In this document: positions 33,762 through 41,621 of the stretch, piece after piece
How positions within the stretch are numbered: the stretch's first letter is position 1
How the letters are laid out: the number at the start of each line of letters is the position of its first letter
NCBI RefSeq assembly: GCF_003315205.1
Contig: NZ_QNRR01000007.1
Location: 310,001-374,000, forward strand
Direction of reading: 5' to 3'
Length of the DNA: 64,000 bases
Source of the DNA: Roseimicrobium gellanilyticum
Lineage (GTDB): Bacteria > Verrucomicrobiota > Verrucomicrobiia > Verrucomicrobiales > Verrucomicrobiaceae
Notes under the pieces: model-generated
Told to the model about the DNA's origin: nothing
Seen by the model: only the letters and a program-made list of their open reading frames with translations
The model's database searches: none
Translations under genes and position numbers: made by a program

Positions 33762-35486
33762 ATGACAACCTTGCGATACAGGCGTTTGGTCATCTTATCA
33801 AAAACAGAAAGGAGAGCGAGATGCATCGACTTTCACCCTCGAGCAACAGTGATCACCGGACCCAACCACCTGGGGAAGTCCTTTCTGATAAAGACCCTCT
33901 TTTGGACTCTGGGAGCTGACAGTCGCTACAGCGACGCATGGAAAGCCGCGCGGGTATCAAGCTTGTTGTACTTTACTTTAGGAGATGAAGATTATGCCAT
34001 ACTGAGAGACGGAAAGGAATTCACCATTTTTGATGGCGATGATCAAGCCATCGCCCAGTTTGGAAGCGTGTCTTCTGGGCTAGGACCGTTCCTCGCTGGC
34101 AAATTGCACTTCGGGTTGCGGCTTTTCAGTAAGGGGAGTGAGAAATCTGTCGTTCCTCCACCCGCATTCTATTTTCTTCCTTTCTACTTGGACCAAGACT
34201 CTAGTTGGACCCGTACTTGGGACTCGTTCAAAAATCTTGAGCAGATGAGAAATTGGAAGAACGATGTTCCTGACTATCATTCAGGAATAAAACCAAACTC
34301 GTACTACGAGCTTGGCTCTGAACAAAGCCAGTTGATAAAAGTACGCGATAGCACCCAGTCAGAGTTGGACATGGTCCGGAGAATTAGGGATGAACTCGTT
34401 GGTCAACTCGAGTCAGTTCCATTTACCATTGATCTGGCAGCATTCGAAGAGGAGGTCACAGCAGTTCTACTTGAATGCGAGAAAATCCAGCGCACAGCTG
34501 ATGGTGTTAGAGACAACTTGGTGAAGCTTCACAACGATCGGATGCTTGTGGAAGCGCAGACTGAGATGGTGACTAGTTCTTTACGAGAACTTGGGAAAGA
34601 TTATGCGTTCATTAAATCGGCGGATGAGCACGTGAACTGCCCGCTATGCCAGGCAACGTACCCGAGTGACTTTAGTGAAGTCTTTGAAATAGCCCTCGAT
34701 CAAGACAGGTGTGAAGAACTCTTATCGAGACTGCGTGAAGAACGCTCAAACATCAGCGATGCGATCTCGAAGGAGAGTGCCAAGCATTCGAACCATCAGG
34801 TAGAAGTAGCGAAAATCCGTGCCATCCTTGAGAAGAAGAAAGAACAGGTTTCTCTTGGGGATCTCATCGAGAGCGAAAGTCGAAAGGAAGTGTCGACAAG
34901 ACTTAAAGGCAAGATCTCGTCACTCAACGACAAGCTGTTAGAGGCTCAGAGCAATCTCGACGCTGTGAATCGCAAGCTGAAGGCGCTTGTTTCTAAAGAG
35001 AAGAAACGTGAAATCCTTCGTCATTTCAAACAGGAGATGCGTGAAAATTTCCTAAAGTTGGGAATTCCCCTGATGAACGAGGATAAGTTGAACAAGATCT
35101 CGCCGAGCATCACGCTGGGTGGCAGTTATCAGCCTCGAGCTTTGTTGGCATACTGGTTTAGTATTCTCGCATTGATTAAGAGGAGGGCTGATGAGAACGA
35201 TGCTCCTGTCTTCGCTCCGATTATCATTGATTCGCCAATTCAGCAGGATCAAGACACCGAACATCATTTAAGAATCATGCAATTCATCAAGGAGAAGCTT
35301 CCTGAGGGCGCGCAACTGATAGTCGGTGTCGTTGATGACAAGGATGTCGATTATGGAGGCAAGGCGATACGGCTGAATAACGAGAAGAGGTCAGTTCTGC
35401 TGGCAGAGGAATACGAGACACTTTTTTCAGAGCTTGAGCCGTATATCCAGCGTTCGTACCAGTTCCGAGATGGAACTCTACTTTAA
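33762..35486 (+). CDS. SMC/Rad50-like ATPase, Lamassu-type sensor (LmuB-like)
   Basis: 574 residues. Walker A ITGPNHLGKS (about 31-40), then a long coiled coil with a CPLC zinc-hook-like turn near its middle, a second coiled arm, a degenerate signature region in LGGSYQPRALLAYWFSILAL, and Walker B PIIIDSPIQQDQD near 490. This is the Rad50/SMC plan in miniature. It lies 48 bp after the DUF4297 nuclease, as in two-gene Lamassu systems (LmuA-LmuB); no LmuC was seen. The ATPase would sense unusual DNA ends or structures and control the nuclease. Lower GC than the flanks, like its partner. Confidence 0.75.
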   Translation: MTTLRYRRLVILSKTERRARCIDFHPRATVITGPNHLGKSFLIKTLFWTLGADSRYSDAWKAARVSSLLYFTLGDEDYAILRDGKEFTIFDGDDQAIAQFGSVSSGLGPFLAGKLHFGLRLFSKGSEKSVVPPPAFYFLPFYLDQDSSWTRTWDSFKNLEQMRNWKNDVPDYHSGIKPNSYYELGSEQSQLIKVRDSTQSELDMVRRIRDELVGQLESVPFTIDLAAFEEEVTAVLLECEKIQRTADGVRDNLVKLHNDRMLVEAQTEMVTSSLRELGKDYAFIKSADEHVNCPLCQATYPSDFSEVFEIALDQDRCEELLSRLREERSNISDAISKESAKHSNHQVEVAKIRAILEKKKEQVSLGDLIESESRKEVSTRLKGKISSLNDKLLEAQSNLDAVNRKLKALVSKEKKREILRHFKQEMRENFLKLGIPLMNEDKLNKISPSITLGGSYQPRALLAYWFSILALIKRRADENDAPVFAPIIIDSPIQQDQDTEHHLRIMQFIKEKLPEGAQLIVGVVDDKDVDYGGKAIRLNNEKRSVLLAEEYETLFSELEPYIQRSYQFRDGTLL

Positions 35487-35487
35487 A

Positions 35488-35526
35488 GGTGAGAGAAACT
35501 CACCCACCAAATGAATGATGGGTGAG
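35488..35526. terminator. Overlapping hairpins after the Lamassu-like operon
   Basis: GGTGAG-AGAAA-CTCACC forms one stem; the same CTCACCCA can instead pair with TGGGTGAG 12 bases on. They start 2 bp after the ATPase stop, in a convergent gap. No T-run, so termination strength is unclear, but mutually exclusive stems at an operon end are notable. Confidence 0.4.
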
Positions 35527-35536
35527 CCACTCCAGC

Positions 35537-35558
35537 CTGTGCAAAATTCTACACAAGC
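35537..35558. repeat. Partial island repeat element (B core only)
   Basis: CTGTGCAAAATTCTACACAA and two more matching bases, the B core of the repeat elements at 13941, 16544 and 17153. The TCGGAC ends are missing; the next gene's stop lies 7 bp away. Confidence 0.6.
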
Positions 35559-35564
35559 TGCCTC

Positions 35565-36107
35565 TCAATAATACCGGTCCTCATACGATCCCCGTCTCCC
35601 GTCCCTCATTCGGCGCATCAACAGCAGGGATTTGCCCAGATAGACCAGGCCGCTGATGAGTCCGATGAAGATGAGTGCCGAAAGCGGGAAAAGGACGACG
35701 CTGGCCGTAGTGGCTGCAATCAACGCGGCCCAGGTGACGAACTGACCCAAAGTAAGGGTCACCAAAGGCATCACCAGAATCGACGGGATGAGCAGGCACG
35801 CAAACACCTTGGCATTGAAGCGCAGCCATTCCCGGAGGTAGCCTTTGGGAGATAGCCAATGTTCCGTGGAAAGCGTGGTGTAGCGAAATACCTCTGCAGA
35901 CCTTTCCACGCCGTTCAGCTCCGGCAGGTCAGGGTCTACCTTCGGTGCCTCCAGCTTTTCGGGGTTCCAGTGACGGGAGAGATAGAGACGAAGACGGCGC
36001 ACCCAGTTTTTGGGTTTCTGCCGGCGTTCAGGAGGGAGCACTTCCAGTCGGTGGTCATGATCTTCCTCCTCGTCTTCAGGCCAGGGATGGTTAGGGTTGG
36101 TGTTCAT
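35565..36107 (-). CDS. Membrane protein, unknown function
   Basis: 180 residues. Acidic, charged N-terminus (MNTNPNHPWPEDEEEDHDH), a basic stretch (RRQKPKNWVRRLRLYLSRHW), then two or three transmembrane segments at about 98-165 (FACLLIPSILVMPLVTLTLG; FPLSALIFIGLISGLVYLG). No signal peptide, no known domain. Overlaps the upstream small membrane gene by 17 bp, so both are made from one transcript that may begin with the RecB-type nuclease operon. Confidence 0.65.
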   Translation of the reverse strand: MNTNPNHPWPEDEEEDHDHRLEVLPPERRQKPKNWVRRLRLYLSRHWNPEKLEAPKVDPDLPELNGVERSAEVFRYTTLSTEHWLSPKGYLREWLRFNAKVFACLLIPSILVMPLVTLTLGQFVTWAALIAATTASVVLFPLSALIFIGLISGLVYLGKSLLLMRRMRDGRRGSYEDRYY

Positions 36108-36354
36108 GATGGCGGCGGATTTTTGAGCCTAGGGCGGTTCCGATGACGAGAAGCAGCACACAGCCGATTCCGAGGATACCTATGATGACGGAGAGGGAAT
36201 CGTTGGCTTTGCGCTGTTGGGTAAGTTCCTGTTCGACCTGGACCAGCCTTTTCTGCGAGGGGTCTTCCTTCTTGTCGAACCAGCCTCCATGAACGGGAGG
36301 GATCGTGGCAGTGAGCAGGAACACGATGATGAGCTTGAGTAGGATGTGTTTCAT
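36091..36354 (-). CDS. Small exported or membrane protein
   Basis: 87 residues. Signal-peptide-like start (KHILLKLIIVFLLTATIPPV), a hydrophilic middle (residues 25-52, rich in Lys, Glu and Gln) and a transmembrane helix (VIIGILGIGCVLLLVIGTAL) with a basic His-rich tail. Unknown function. It overlaps the next gene by 17 bp; a terminator-like hairpin ends 17 bp before its ATG. Confidence 0.6.
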   Translation of the reverse strand: MKHILLKLIIVFLLTATIPPVHGGWFDKKEDPSQKRLVQVEQELTQQRKANDSLSVIIGILGIGCVLLLVIGTALGSKIRRHHEHQP

Positions 36355-36370
36355 GTGAATTGGGGAAAAT

Positions 36371-36409
36371 GAAAAAGCCAGCCACCTCCGGTTAGGGAGA
36401 TGACTGGCT
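36371..36409 (-). terminator. Intrinsic-terminator-like hairpin between operon genes
   Basis: Minus strand: AGCCAGTCATCTCC pairs with GGAGGTGGCTGGCT and is followed by TTTTTC. It lies between the RecB-type nuclease gene and the small membrane gene, 17 bases before the latter's ATG. It could end the nuclease transcript or act as a leader attenuator. Confidence 0.65.
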
Positions 36410-36461
36410 CGGTGGTTTTTTGGGGGTGGGGTTTTAGCGGGGGTTTTGACCTGTGGTGTTT

Positions 36462-37319
36462 TTAGGACCAGCGCCGGCAGTTATCGAAGAACTCACAGCT
36501 CATGCAGCCGAACCCAGGGGAGGGGACAAAATCCTTTCTCTCCAGTCCTTCCACATAGGCTTCCATCAGGTGAAACAGCCGGGTTTCTTGGCTATCACTC
36601 ATGGGAGGCAGTTCAATGATGCTGAGCTTGGGGTTTTTCAGCTTCACCAATGAATGCAGTTCAATGCCGAGTTCGCGCTGGCCATTGGCTTCGCGATAGA
36701 GCACAGCATAGGTGCATGTCTGGACTTCGTGGGTATGCGCTGACTGTTCTTCCTTGGGGGTGGTGCCAGAGGTCTTGTAATCGACTACCCGGCGTTGTTG
36801 CACCAGATCCAGCACTCCCACGAGCTTCGGTAAACCATGGTTTCCCAAGTCTGCTTCGATGGGGACCTCGACTGCTTCTGGTTTGATGGCCAGGTAGAGC
36901 CCGTATTGACGCATGTAGGTTTCCAGGAGCCGCCAGCCTGTCAGCTTTTCGGCTTCCTCTTCACCTTCCCAGTTTACGGGTTCTTCCTTGGATTGCTCCT
37001 CCCATGCCCTCGAGAACTCATCATGGAGCTCTTTCAGGGACAGGAGGCGGTTTTCCTTCCAGCGGGTCTTGTTCCAGGCTTTGAGGGTTTCATGGACCGC
37101 ATTGCCTAGGAACAATGCTGCCGTTTTGGCCTTCTTGATTTGAGCCACGTAGCGGTAGTAGAACTTCAGCCGGCATTGCAGAAACGTGCCCAGCCGTGAG
37201 GAAGAGACGATTTTCTGCAGACCGGCGATGGTTTCAGCTTCGCTGGGTGGTTTGGTTTCTGGCTTCTCAATGGACTGGATCTTTTCGCGTGGGGGTATGG
37301 CAGCAAGGAGTGAGTTCAT
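36462..37319 (-). CDS. RecB-family PD-(D/E)XK nuclease (PDDEXK_1, Cas4-like)
   Basis: 285 residues. Conserved start SSSRLGTFLQCRLKFYYRYV with the first FeS-type cysteine, a His in LGNAVHETL, catalytic acid VGVLDLVQQRRVVDYKTSG (D, then D-x-K), a Gln motif (EVQTCTYAVLY), and C-terminal cysteines in FGCMSCEFFDNC that complete a 4Fe-4S site. This is the fold of AddB/Cas4/RecB-type exonucleases, common in phages and elements for end processing or recombination. Its ATG overlaps the upstream gene by ATGA. Confidence 0.85.
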   Translation of the reverse strand: MNSLLAAIPPREKIQSIEKPETKPPSEAETIAGLQKIVSSSRLGTFLQCRLKFYYRYVAQIKKAKTAALFLGNAVHETLKAWNKTRWKENRLLSLKELHDEFSRAWEEQSKEEPVNWEGEEEAEKLTGWRLLETYMRQYGLYLAIKPEAVEVPIEADLGNHGLPKLVGVLDLVQQRRVVDYKTSGTTPKEEQSAHTHEVQTCTYAVLYREANGQRELGIELHSLVKLKNPKLSIIELPPMSDSQETRLFHLMEAYVEGLERKDFVPSPGFGCMSCEFFDNCRRWS

Positions 37320-37900
37320 GAGGGTTGTTGTTGGTTGCGGGGTTGAGACCAGCGAGTGCGGCCTGAGGGTTTTCCTGCTTTGGCCAGCAATTCCTCAATC
37401 AATTGGGAAGCCTGCATCTTGTTGAGATGCTTCACTCCGAGCTGATAGAGCTGCTGAGACAGGTCCTCGACTTCCTGCTTGTCGATGTTGTTCTCGTTGA
37501 CGATGCGAAGAATGAACCCGCGCTGTCCGTCGGTGCAGTTCCATGAGTCACTGTTCCCATTGCTGGATCTGGAGTGACCGTCGGAACCCTTGTGGTGGCC
37601 TTGGCTGCACCCGTTGCGGTGAGAGCCGTTGCCGTTCTGATGCTGTTGATGAGGGCCGCCTTGCTGGGTATCCTGTCCCTGACCTATGGCGTCGATGCCA
37701 AAGAACTCATCGGGGACAAAACCGACCTGCTTGATTTCCTTGTCGACGGACTGCTGAAGAAGCTGATAGAGCTTTGCGCACTCCGCTTGTACTTGGGAAA
37801 GGTCAGTCAGTTCCACCTCAACAGACACGCTGAAGAAGTGGGAGCTGAACCCTGGAAGACCGAGCTTTTTGCTGTAGTTGGCACTGAGGGTAACTGCCAT
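37316..37900 (-). CDS. Conserved element protein, unknown function
   Basis: 194 residues. A recognisable N-terminal part (MAVTLSANYSKKLGLPGFSS, FFSVSVEVELTDLSQVQ) of a type met in phage and plasmid genes beside RecB-type nucleases; then a low-complexity region rich in Gln, His, Gly, Asn and Ser (residues 72-125); then a helical end (EVEDLSQQLYQLGVKHLNKM). A single-stranded-DNA or annealing-related role is conceivable because of the neighbour, but nothing in the sequence proves it. Overlaps the nuclease gene by 4 bp, and a terminator-like hairpin precedes its start by 33 bases. Confidence 0.6.
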   Translation of the reverse strand: MAVTLSANYSKKLGLPGFSSHFFSVSVEVELTDLSQVQAECAKLYQLLQQSVDKEIKQVGFVPDEFFGIDAIGQGQDTQQGGPHQQHQNGNGSHRNGCSQGHHKGSDGHSRSSNGNSDSWNCTDGQRGFILRIVNENNIDKQEVEDLSQQLYQLGVKHLNKMQASQLIEELLAKAGKPSGRTRWSQPRNQQQPS

Positions 37901-37932
37901 GAGGCTGGGTATTCGGGCTGAGATGTAGGCAC

Positions 37933-37963
37933 AAAAAAGCCGGCGCCCTTGCGGGAACCGGCT
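37933..37963 (-). terminator. Intrinsic-terminator-like hairpin upstream of the nuclease operon
   Basis: Minus strand: AGCCGG-TTCCCGCAAGGGCG-CCGGCT followed by TTTTTTG, 30 bp after the stop of the small DNA-binding gene and 33 bases before the next ATG. Confidence 0.7.
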
Positions 37964-37992
37964 CGTGAGTGTCTGGTTTGTTGGTGAAATCC

Positions 37993-38208
37993 CTACGCAG
38001 CTTTGGATGGCTGCGAGGGATACGGCGGTGGGTCTTCTGCCACCCGAAGGGTTTCAGCTTGTCTCCATCCCTCCGTGTCCCTGAGAGCCTGGCACAGCAG
38101 ATGGTCCGTGAGTTTGGTCATGGGCATCTTCCGTGCTTTAGCTTCATGGTAGAGGGCGGAAACAACGAACCGGGACATGGCAGGAGAGTAATGGCGTGGT
38201 CTGGCCAT
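37993..38208 (-). CDS. Small ribbon-helix-helix-like protein
   Basis: 71 residues, basic start (MARPRHYSPAMSRFVVSALY), then helices EAKARKMPMTKLTDHLLCQA and a Pro-rich end. The strand-helix-helix pattern and size suit a ribbon-helix-helix regulator, but it is not a clear match. AAAGGAG precedes the ATG. It is first in the string of minus-strand genes down to 35565. Confidence 0.55.
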   Translation of the reverse strand: MARPRHYSPAMSRFVVSALYHEAKARKMPMTKLTDHLLCQALRDTEGWRQAETLRVAEDPPPYPSQPSKAA

Positions 38209-38276
38209 TGGGGTCTCCTTTGGATTTGAGGAACCGCCTTTGCTTTGGTGCTTCGGGCTTGGGTTCCTCTTGATGT

Positions 38277-38288
38277 ATTATACCAGCA
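38277..38288 (-). promoter_or_regulatory. Extended -10 promoter element
   Basis: Minus strand TGGTATAAT: a perfect TATAAT with the TGn extension, about 70 bp before the small RHH-like gene at 38208. No good -35 at the usual spacing. A leader with a GGAACC/GGTTCC stem lies between it and the gene. Confidence 0.45.
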
Positions 38289-38296
38289 TCGGCGAT

Positions 38297-38824
38297 CTAT
38301 TTCACCCTGATACCTTCCCACCGTTCCGGGTCCTGGCGGCTGAAGAGTTCCCAACGCATTTTGGTGCCTGTGGCGGTCTGTTTTGAGAACTCCACCCGCA
38401 TTTGTCCTAGCATGGTTTCTACTTTTCCGTTTCCGATGTCCTTGATGGGGTATGGTTTCGAACGAGAACCGCCCAAGTCAACGAACTGGTATGCGTCAGG
38501 TGAGATGAGGATGCGCCTCATGAACCTGCCCTCGTAGAACAATTCCCACTCACCTAGGTACCATTGACCAGGTGCGGGAATGTTCAGGAGAGCGAGTTCC
38601 GCTTCAATCTTCTTCAAGAGGTCAGGGTTGGGCTTGAGCTTGCTTTCCTTCACTTGGGTGTGGAGGGATGAAAGCACTTCGCCATACCGCCTGTTGAGGT
38701 CCTGCTGCGCCTTTTGATATTGCTGCTTCTTGGTGTTGAAGTCCTGCTCAAGCGAATCGGAATTGGCCTGAGCAAAGACGGATGAACTGATGAGGATAAG
38801 TTTGAGGATGATGAGTCTGTCCAT
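38297..38824 (-). CDS. Secreted hypothetical protein
   Basis: 175 residues. Signal peptide (LIILKLILISSSVFAQA), helical first half (residues 25-85, Gln/Lys-rich), beta-rich second half with GQWYLGEWELFYEGRFMRR and GSRSKPYPI. No family recognised. Placed with the PH-like membrane protein and the PrsW protease on the same strand. Confidence 0.6.
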   Translation of the reverse strand: MDRLIILKLILISSSVFAQANSDSLEQDFNTKKQQYQKAQQDLNRRYGEVLSSLHTQVKESKLKPNPDLLKKIEAELALLNIPAPGQWYLGEWELFYEGRFMRRILISPDAYQFVDLGGSRSKPYPIKDIGNGKVETMLGQMRVEFSKQTATGTKMRWELFSRQDPERWEGIRVK

Positions 38825-38899
38825 AGTTGGATGAGCAAGGGTTAAGGTTTCTTGTCATCCTGCTATACCGCCAACTCAGCCGAGAAATGGGGGAGGGGG

Positions 38900-39691
38900 T
38901 CAGTTGCTTCCTTGAGGCCGATACTTGTAGACCTCTCGTTGCGCGGCAGGATCTTCCCACCACGCCTTCTTTCTCTTGCTCTCCGATGAGGACTCTTGCC
39001 ACGCTACGATGGCGATGCCGATGAAGATACCGATGACTCCTAGAACGAGCGAGAGACCTTTGATGAAGTGACCATGAAGTATGCCTTTACGGGAAAGGAC
39101 CGAACCAAGAATGAAGCCGGCAGTGCCAAACAGTGGTGGACACACGATGAGCGCCAGCAGTGAGCACAAATACCCGACGACGGTCAGCACCTTCAAAATG
39201 CCCGTACTAGCCGGAGCAGGCAGTGGAGGCGGAAGCATCGGTGGTGGACTGGCATCCGCCTGCGCTTTATATTGCGTGACCTTCGCTAGAAGTTCTCTGG
39301 GTGGAGTTTTGAGCGCGGGAAGGGTGATTTTTGCTCCGGACTGGGTATTGCTCGGAAGTATGTAGATGGAGAGTTTTTCGTTCTGAAGATTGGGACGGCC
39401 GAGCTGCCATCCCGTCTTGGCAAGTTCGAATCGCCCTACCTCGGACCAACGATAGGACGAAGGCACGTAGTAGTCGGTAAGATGGAATCCCTGCTCGTCG
39501 ATTTTCAATGCAGTGGAGCCTGGCAACGCACGTAGTCCAAGGGTAACCACCGTCGTTAGGCACATCACCAATGCAAGGAAGGTGAGCGCCCCACCTAGAC
39601 CCACCAACAGCACCAAGGTGGTCATTGCGATGGCAAAAAGCGTGAACAGGCACGAACCGAGTCGAGCCGGCGGAATGACTTCTACCTTCAT
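38900..39691 (-). CDS. Membrane protein with cytoplasmic PH-like region
   Basis: 263 residues. Two N-terminal transmembrane segments (residues 12-55), a soluble part that looks like a bacterial PH/YcxB-like fold (ALKIDEQGFHLTDYYVPSSY, RWSEVGRFEL, LPALKTPPRELLA), a Pro-rich spacer (PPPMLPPPLPAP) and two further transmembrane segments (about 170-230), with a basic cytoplasmic tail. Lies 15 bp after the PrsW gene, so probably cotranscribed with it. Function unknown. Confidence 0.65.
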   Translation of the reverse strand: MKVEVIPPARLGSCLFTLFAIAMTTLVLLVGLGGALTFLALVMCLTTVVTLGLRALPGSTALKIDEQGFHLTDYYVPSSYRWSEVGRFELAKTGWQLGRPNLQNEKLSIYILPSNTQSGAKITLPALKTPPRELLAKVTQYKAQADASPPPMLPPPLPAPASTGILKVLTVVGYLCSLLALIVCPPLFGTAGFILGSVLSRKGILHGHFIKGLSLVLGVIGIFIGIAIVAWQESSSESKRKKAWWEDPAAQREVYKYRPQGSN

Positions 39692-39706
39692 GGAGACGGG
39701 CGGGGA

Positions 39707-41254
39707 TTAGGCTGACCGAACCGGTTCCTGTTCCGGTGCCTCTTCATCTTGGCTGGTAGGAAGGGGGCACTCCTGCGCCTCTCGAATTTCCTTCAACCCC
39801 ATCTGCACCAAGCTGAGGACCACTACCCAGGCGATGAACCCGATGATTACGTACTTCCCGAGTTGGCCAAGAAAGTCTCCTAAAAGGGGGATTTGCAGCG
39901 GCGAATTCCAGACGGTATGCAGGATAACGGCGGTCAAGAACACCCGGAGAAATCTGCTGTCGCGAAGCATCTCAAACTGGAACCGGGAGTTCCCTTTCAC
40001 TCGCCAGAGGGCTGCACCAACCATGGCTGTGAGGATGCCATGTCCTCCTAACGGTGTGACAATGCCCCTCATGAGAAGAGTGATTTCTACCCCATTGCTG
40101 TAGCCTGAGAAGAGGGATTCGAAGGCGTAGCCCGCAGTCTCAATCACTGCAAAGCTGGTTCCCACACAGGCGCCGAAGAGCATGCCATTGAGGCTCCATG
40201 GGTATCGAGGGTTGCCTACGATGACCAGCAACGCTAGAAGCTTAGCTGACTCCTCGACAATGCCCGCTACTGATGCACCCATCCACGAAAGTCCGATGGA
40301 GTCCGACCAACTGGAAAAGAACATGGTGATGAGCAGGGAGAGCATGCCGCCGATGAGCATGACCCGAATCATCTGGTACAGAAACACATTCCTGGGAGCG
40401 TTGAACTCGAAGAACAGAACCAGCACTGAAAGCGGCACTGCGAATGAACCCACGAGAATGACTCCAGGGATGAGCCTCAGGTTTTCGAAGTGGGAGCAGG
40501 CATAGTAGAGTCCTGCAAAAGCGGCTAGGGAGAGAAGTAGGGCGCGAAAGAACACCCAAGGCTGCGGCCATCTGGTATCGATGTCCTGAAGAGCTGGGGT
40601 AGTGGCTGGACTTCCCGTGGCAAAGTGGACTTCAAAATCATCCTGGGTGCGCTTCTGGAAGACAGCGGAGAAGAGATTGCCTGCCCTGAAGTCCTGCAGC
40701 TGTTCTAGGCCAGCCGCGGAACTGATTCTGTCAGCCATGTTGCCAATGACCGCGCCGGCGCCAGCCTTGAGGTCTCGGGGTACTTCTACCTGCCAGAGAG
40801 ACCGGCCAATGCGGAGCTGTTGTTTGGAGCCAATGAGTCCTGAGGTGAAAGGCAGACCATCCAGGTACAAGCCAGCACCGTCCAAGGCTTCAGCTGTCAC
40901 CTTCCTCTGGCTTACCGTGACCTGAACATGGCGGGGTAGGGCATCAGGGTCATCACTCAGGACGTTTGATTCTGAGGCCGTTCCGATGATTACAGGTTGA
41001 TTTTCAGTGAGTTGAACGCGTTTCCCTGAATCCGGACCGCTGATGCACTGAAGGTAAGCAACGCCACGGGGAAGGGATTTCGACTGTCGTTCACCTTGGA
41101 GCCGCAGGAGTTCTTCAATGGGTAACCACTGAGCGGTCTTCTGGTCCCACGTCAGGTCAGTCAGAGCAAAAGTATCAGCGTGGAGGTGTTCTTGAAGCGC
41201 AGTGCTGGTAAGGGGCCCATACTGTTGGCCGTCTTTCTGGACGTAGAATTCCAT
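39707..41254 (-). CDS. PrsW-family intramembrane protease with GYF_2 and FHA domains
   Basis: 515 residues, three parts. Residues 1-52: GYF_2 domain (MEFYVQKDGQQYGPLTSTAL, with a WDQKTAQWLPIEEL end). Residues 65-160: FHA-like domain (VIIGTASESNVL, PRHVQVTV). Residues 225-490: polytopic PrsW core with EESAKLLALL (E-E-x-x-K), FAVIETAGYAFESL and H residues in GGHGILTAM and LHTVWNS. PrsW enzymes cut membrane substrates such as anti-sigma factors; the GYF_2 and FHA modules would recruit peptide or phosphothreonine partners. This domain combination on an island is unusual. Divergent from the XRE gene across a palindromic operator. Confidence 0.82.
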   Translation of the reverse strand: MEFYVQKDGQQYGPLTSTALQEHLHADTFALTDLTWDQKTAQWLPIEELLRLQGERQSKSLPRGVAYLQCISGPDSGKRVQLTENQPVIIGTASESNVLSDDPDALPRHVQVTVSQRKVTAEALDGAGLYLDGLPFTSGLIGSKQQLRIGRSLWQVEVPRDLKAGAGAVIGNMADRISSAAGLEQLQDFRAGNLFSAVFQKRTQDDFEVHFATGSPATTPALQDIDTRWPQPWVFFRALLLSLAAFAGLYYACSHFENLRLIPGVILVGSFAVPLSVLVLFFEFNAPRNVFLYQMIRVMLIGGMLSLLITMFFSSWSDSIGLSWMGASVAGIVEESAKLLALLVIVGNPRYPWSLNGMLFGACVGTSFAVIETAGYAFESLFSGYSNGVEITLLMRGIVTPLGGHGILTAMVGAALWRVKGNSRFQFEMLRDSRFLRVFLTAVILHTVWNSPLQIPLLGDFLGQLGKYVIIGFIAWVVVLSLVQMGLKEIREAQECPLPTSQDEEAPEQEPVRSA

Positions 41255-41313
41255 GGCTGTTCCTCCGATAGTCCAGTCGAGTAAATGAAGGCTGGGGGAG
41301 GGTCAAGGCAAAT

Positions 41314-41329
41314 ATTCCGTATCCGGAAT
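41314..41329. promoter_or_regulatory. Palindromic candidate operator of the XRE regulator
   Basis: ATTCCG-TATC-CGGAAT, a perfect 6-4-6 inverted repeat, in the 98-bp spacer between the divergent PrsW gene and the XRE gene (24 bp before the latter). Such spacing suits a small XRE dimer repressing both promoters. Confidence 0.5.
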
Positions 41330-41352
41330 GAGAACTCGCTAATTCTCTGCGG

Positions 41353-41556
41353 GTGGCATCGGAGTTGGATGAAAAATTGGCTACCTTTCTGCGCAAGAAG
41401 CGCGGAAAGACGACCTATGCCGCATTCTCCAGGAAGATCGGATTGCCTGCTTCCACAATCTTCCGATTAGAGCAATGCCAACAAAGTATCACCCTCGGAA
41501 GATTGCAGACAGTCTTGGATCGCCTGAGGTGTACCCTTGACGATATTTTTGGATAA
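41353..41556 (+). CDS. XRE-family HTH regulator
   Basis: 67 residues from GTG 41353. An almost pure helix-turn-helix: ATFLRKKRGKTTYAAFSRKI, GLPASTIFRLEQCQQSITLG, TVLDRLRCTLDDIFG. Typical of controller proteins of restriction-modification, toxin-antitoxin or defence loci. It ends 66 bp before the convergent end of the helicase-nuclease gene. A palindrome just upstream is a likely self-regulatory site. Confidence 0.82.
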   Translation: MASELDEKLATFLRKKRGKTTYAAFSRKIGLPASTIFRLEQCQQSITLGRLQTVLDRLRCTLDDIFG

Positions 41557-41621
41557 CCTGCCGCAAGAACTGTCGGATTGCTCGCACTCTGCACTTCTAT
41601 CGCACAGTTTGAAAGTCCCTT

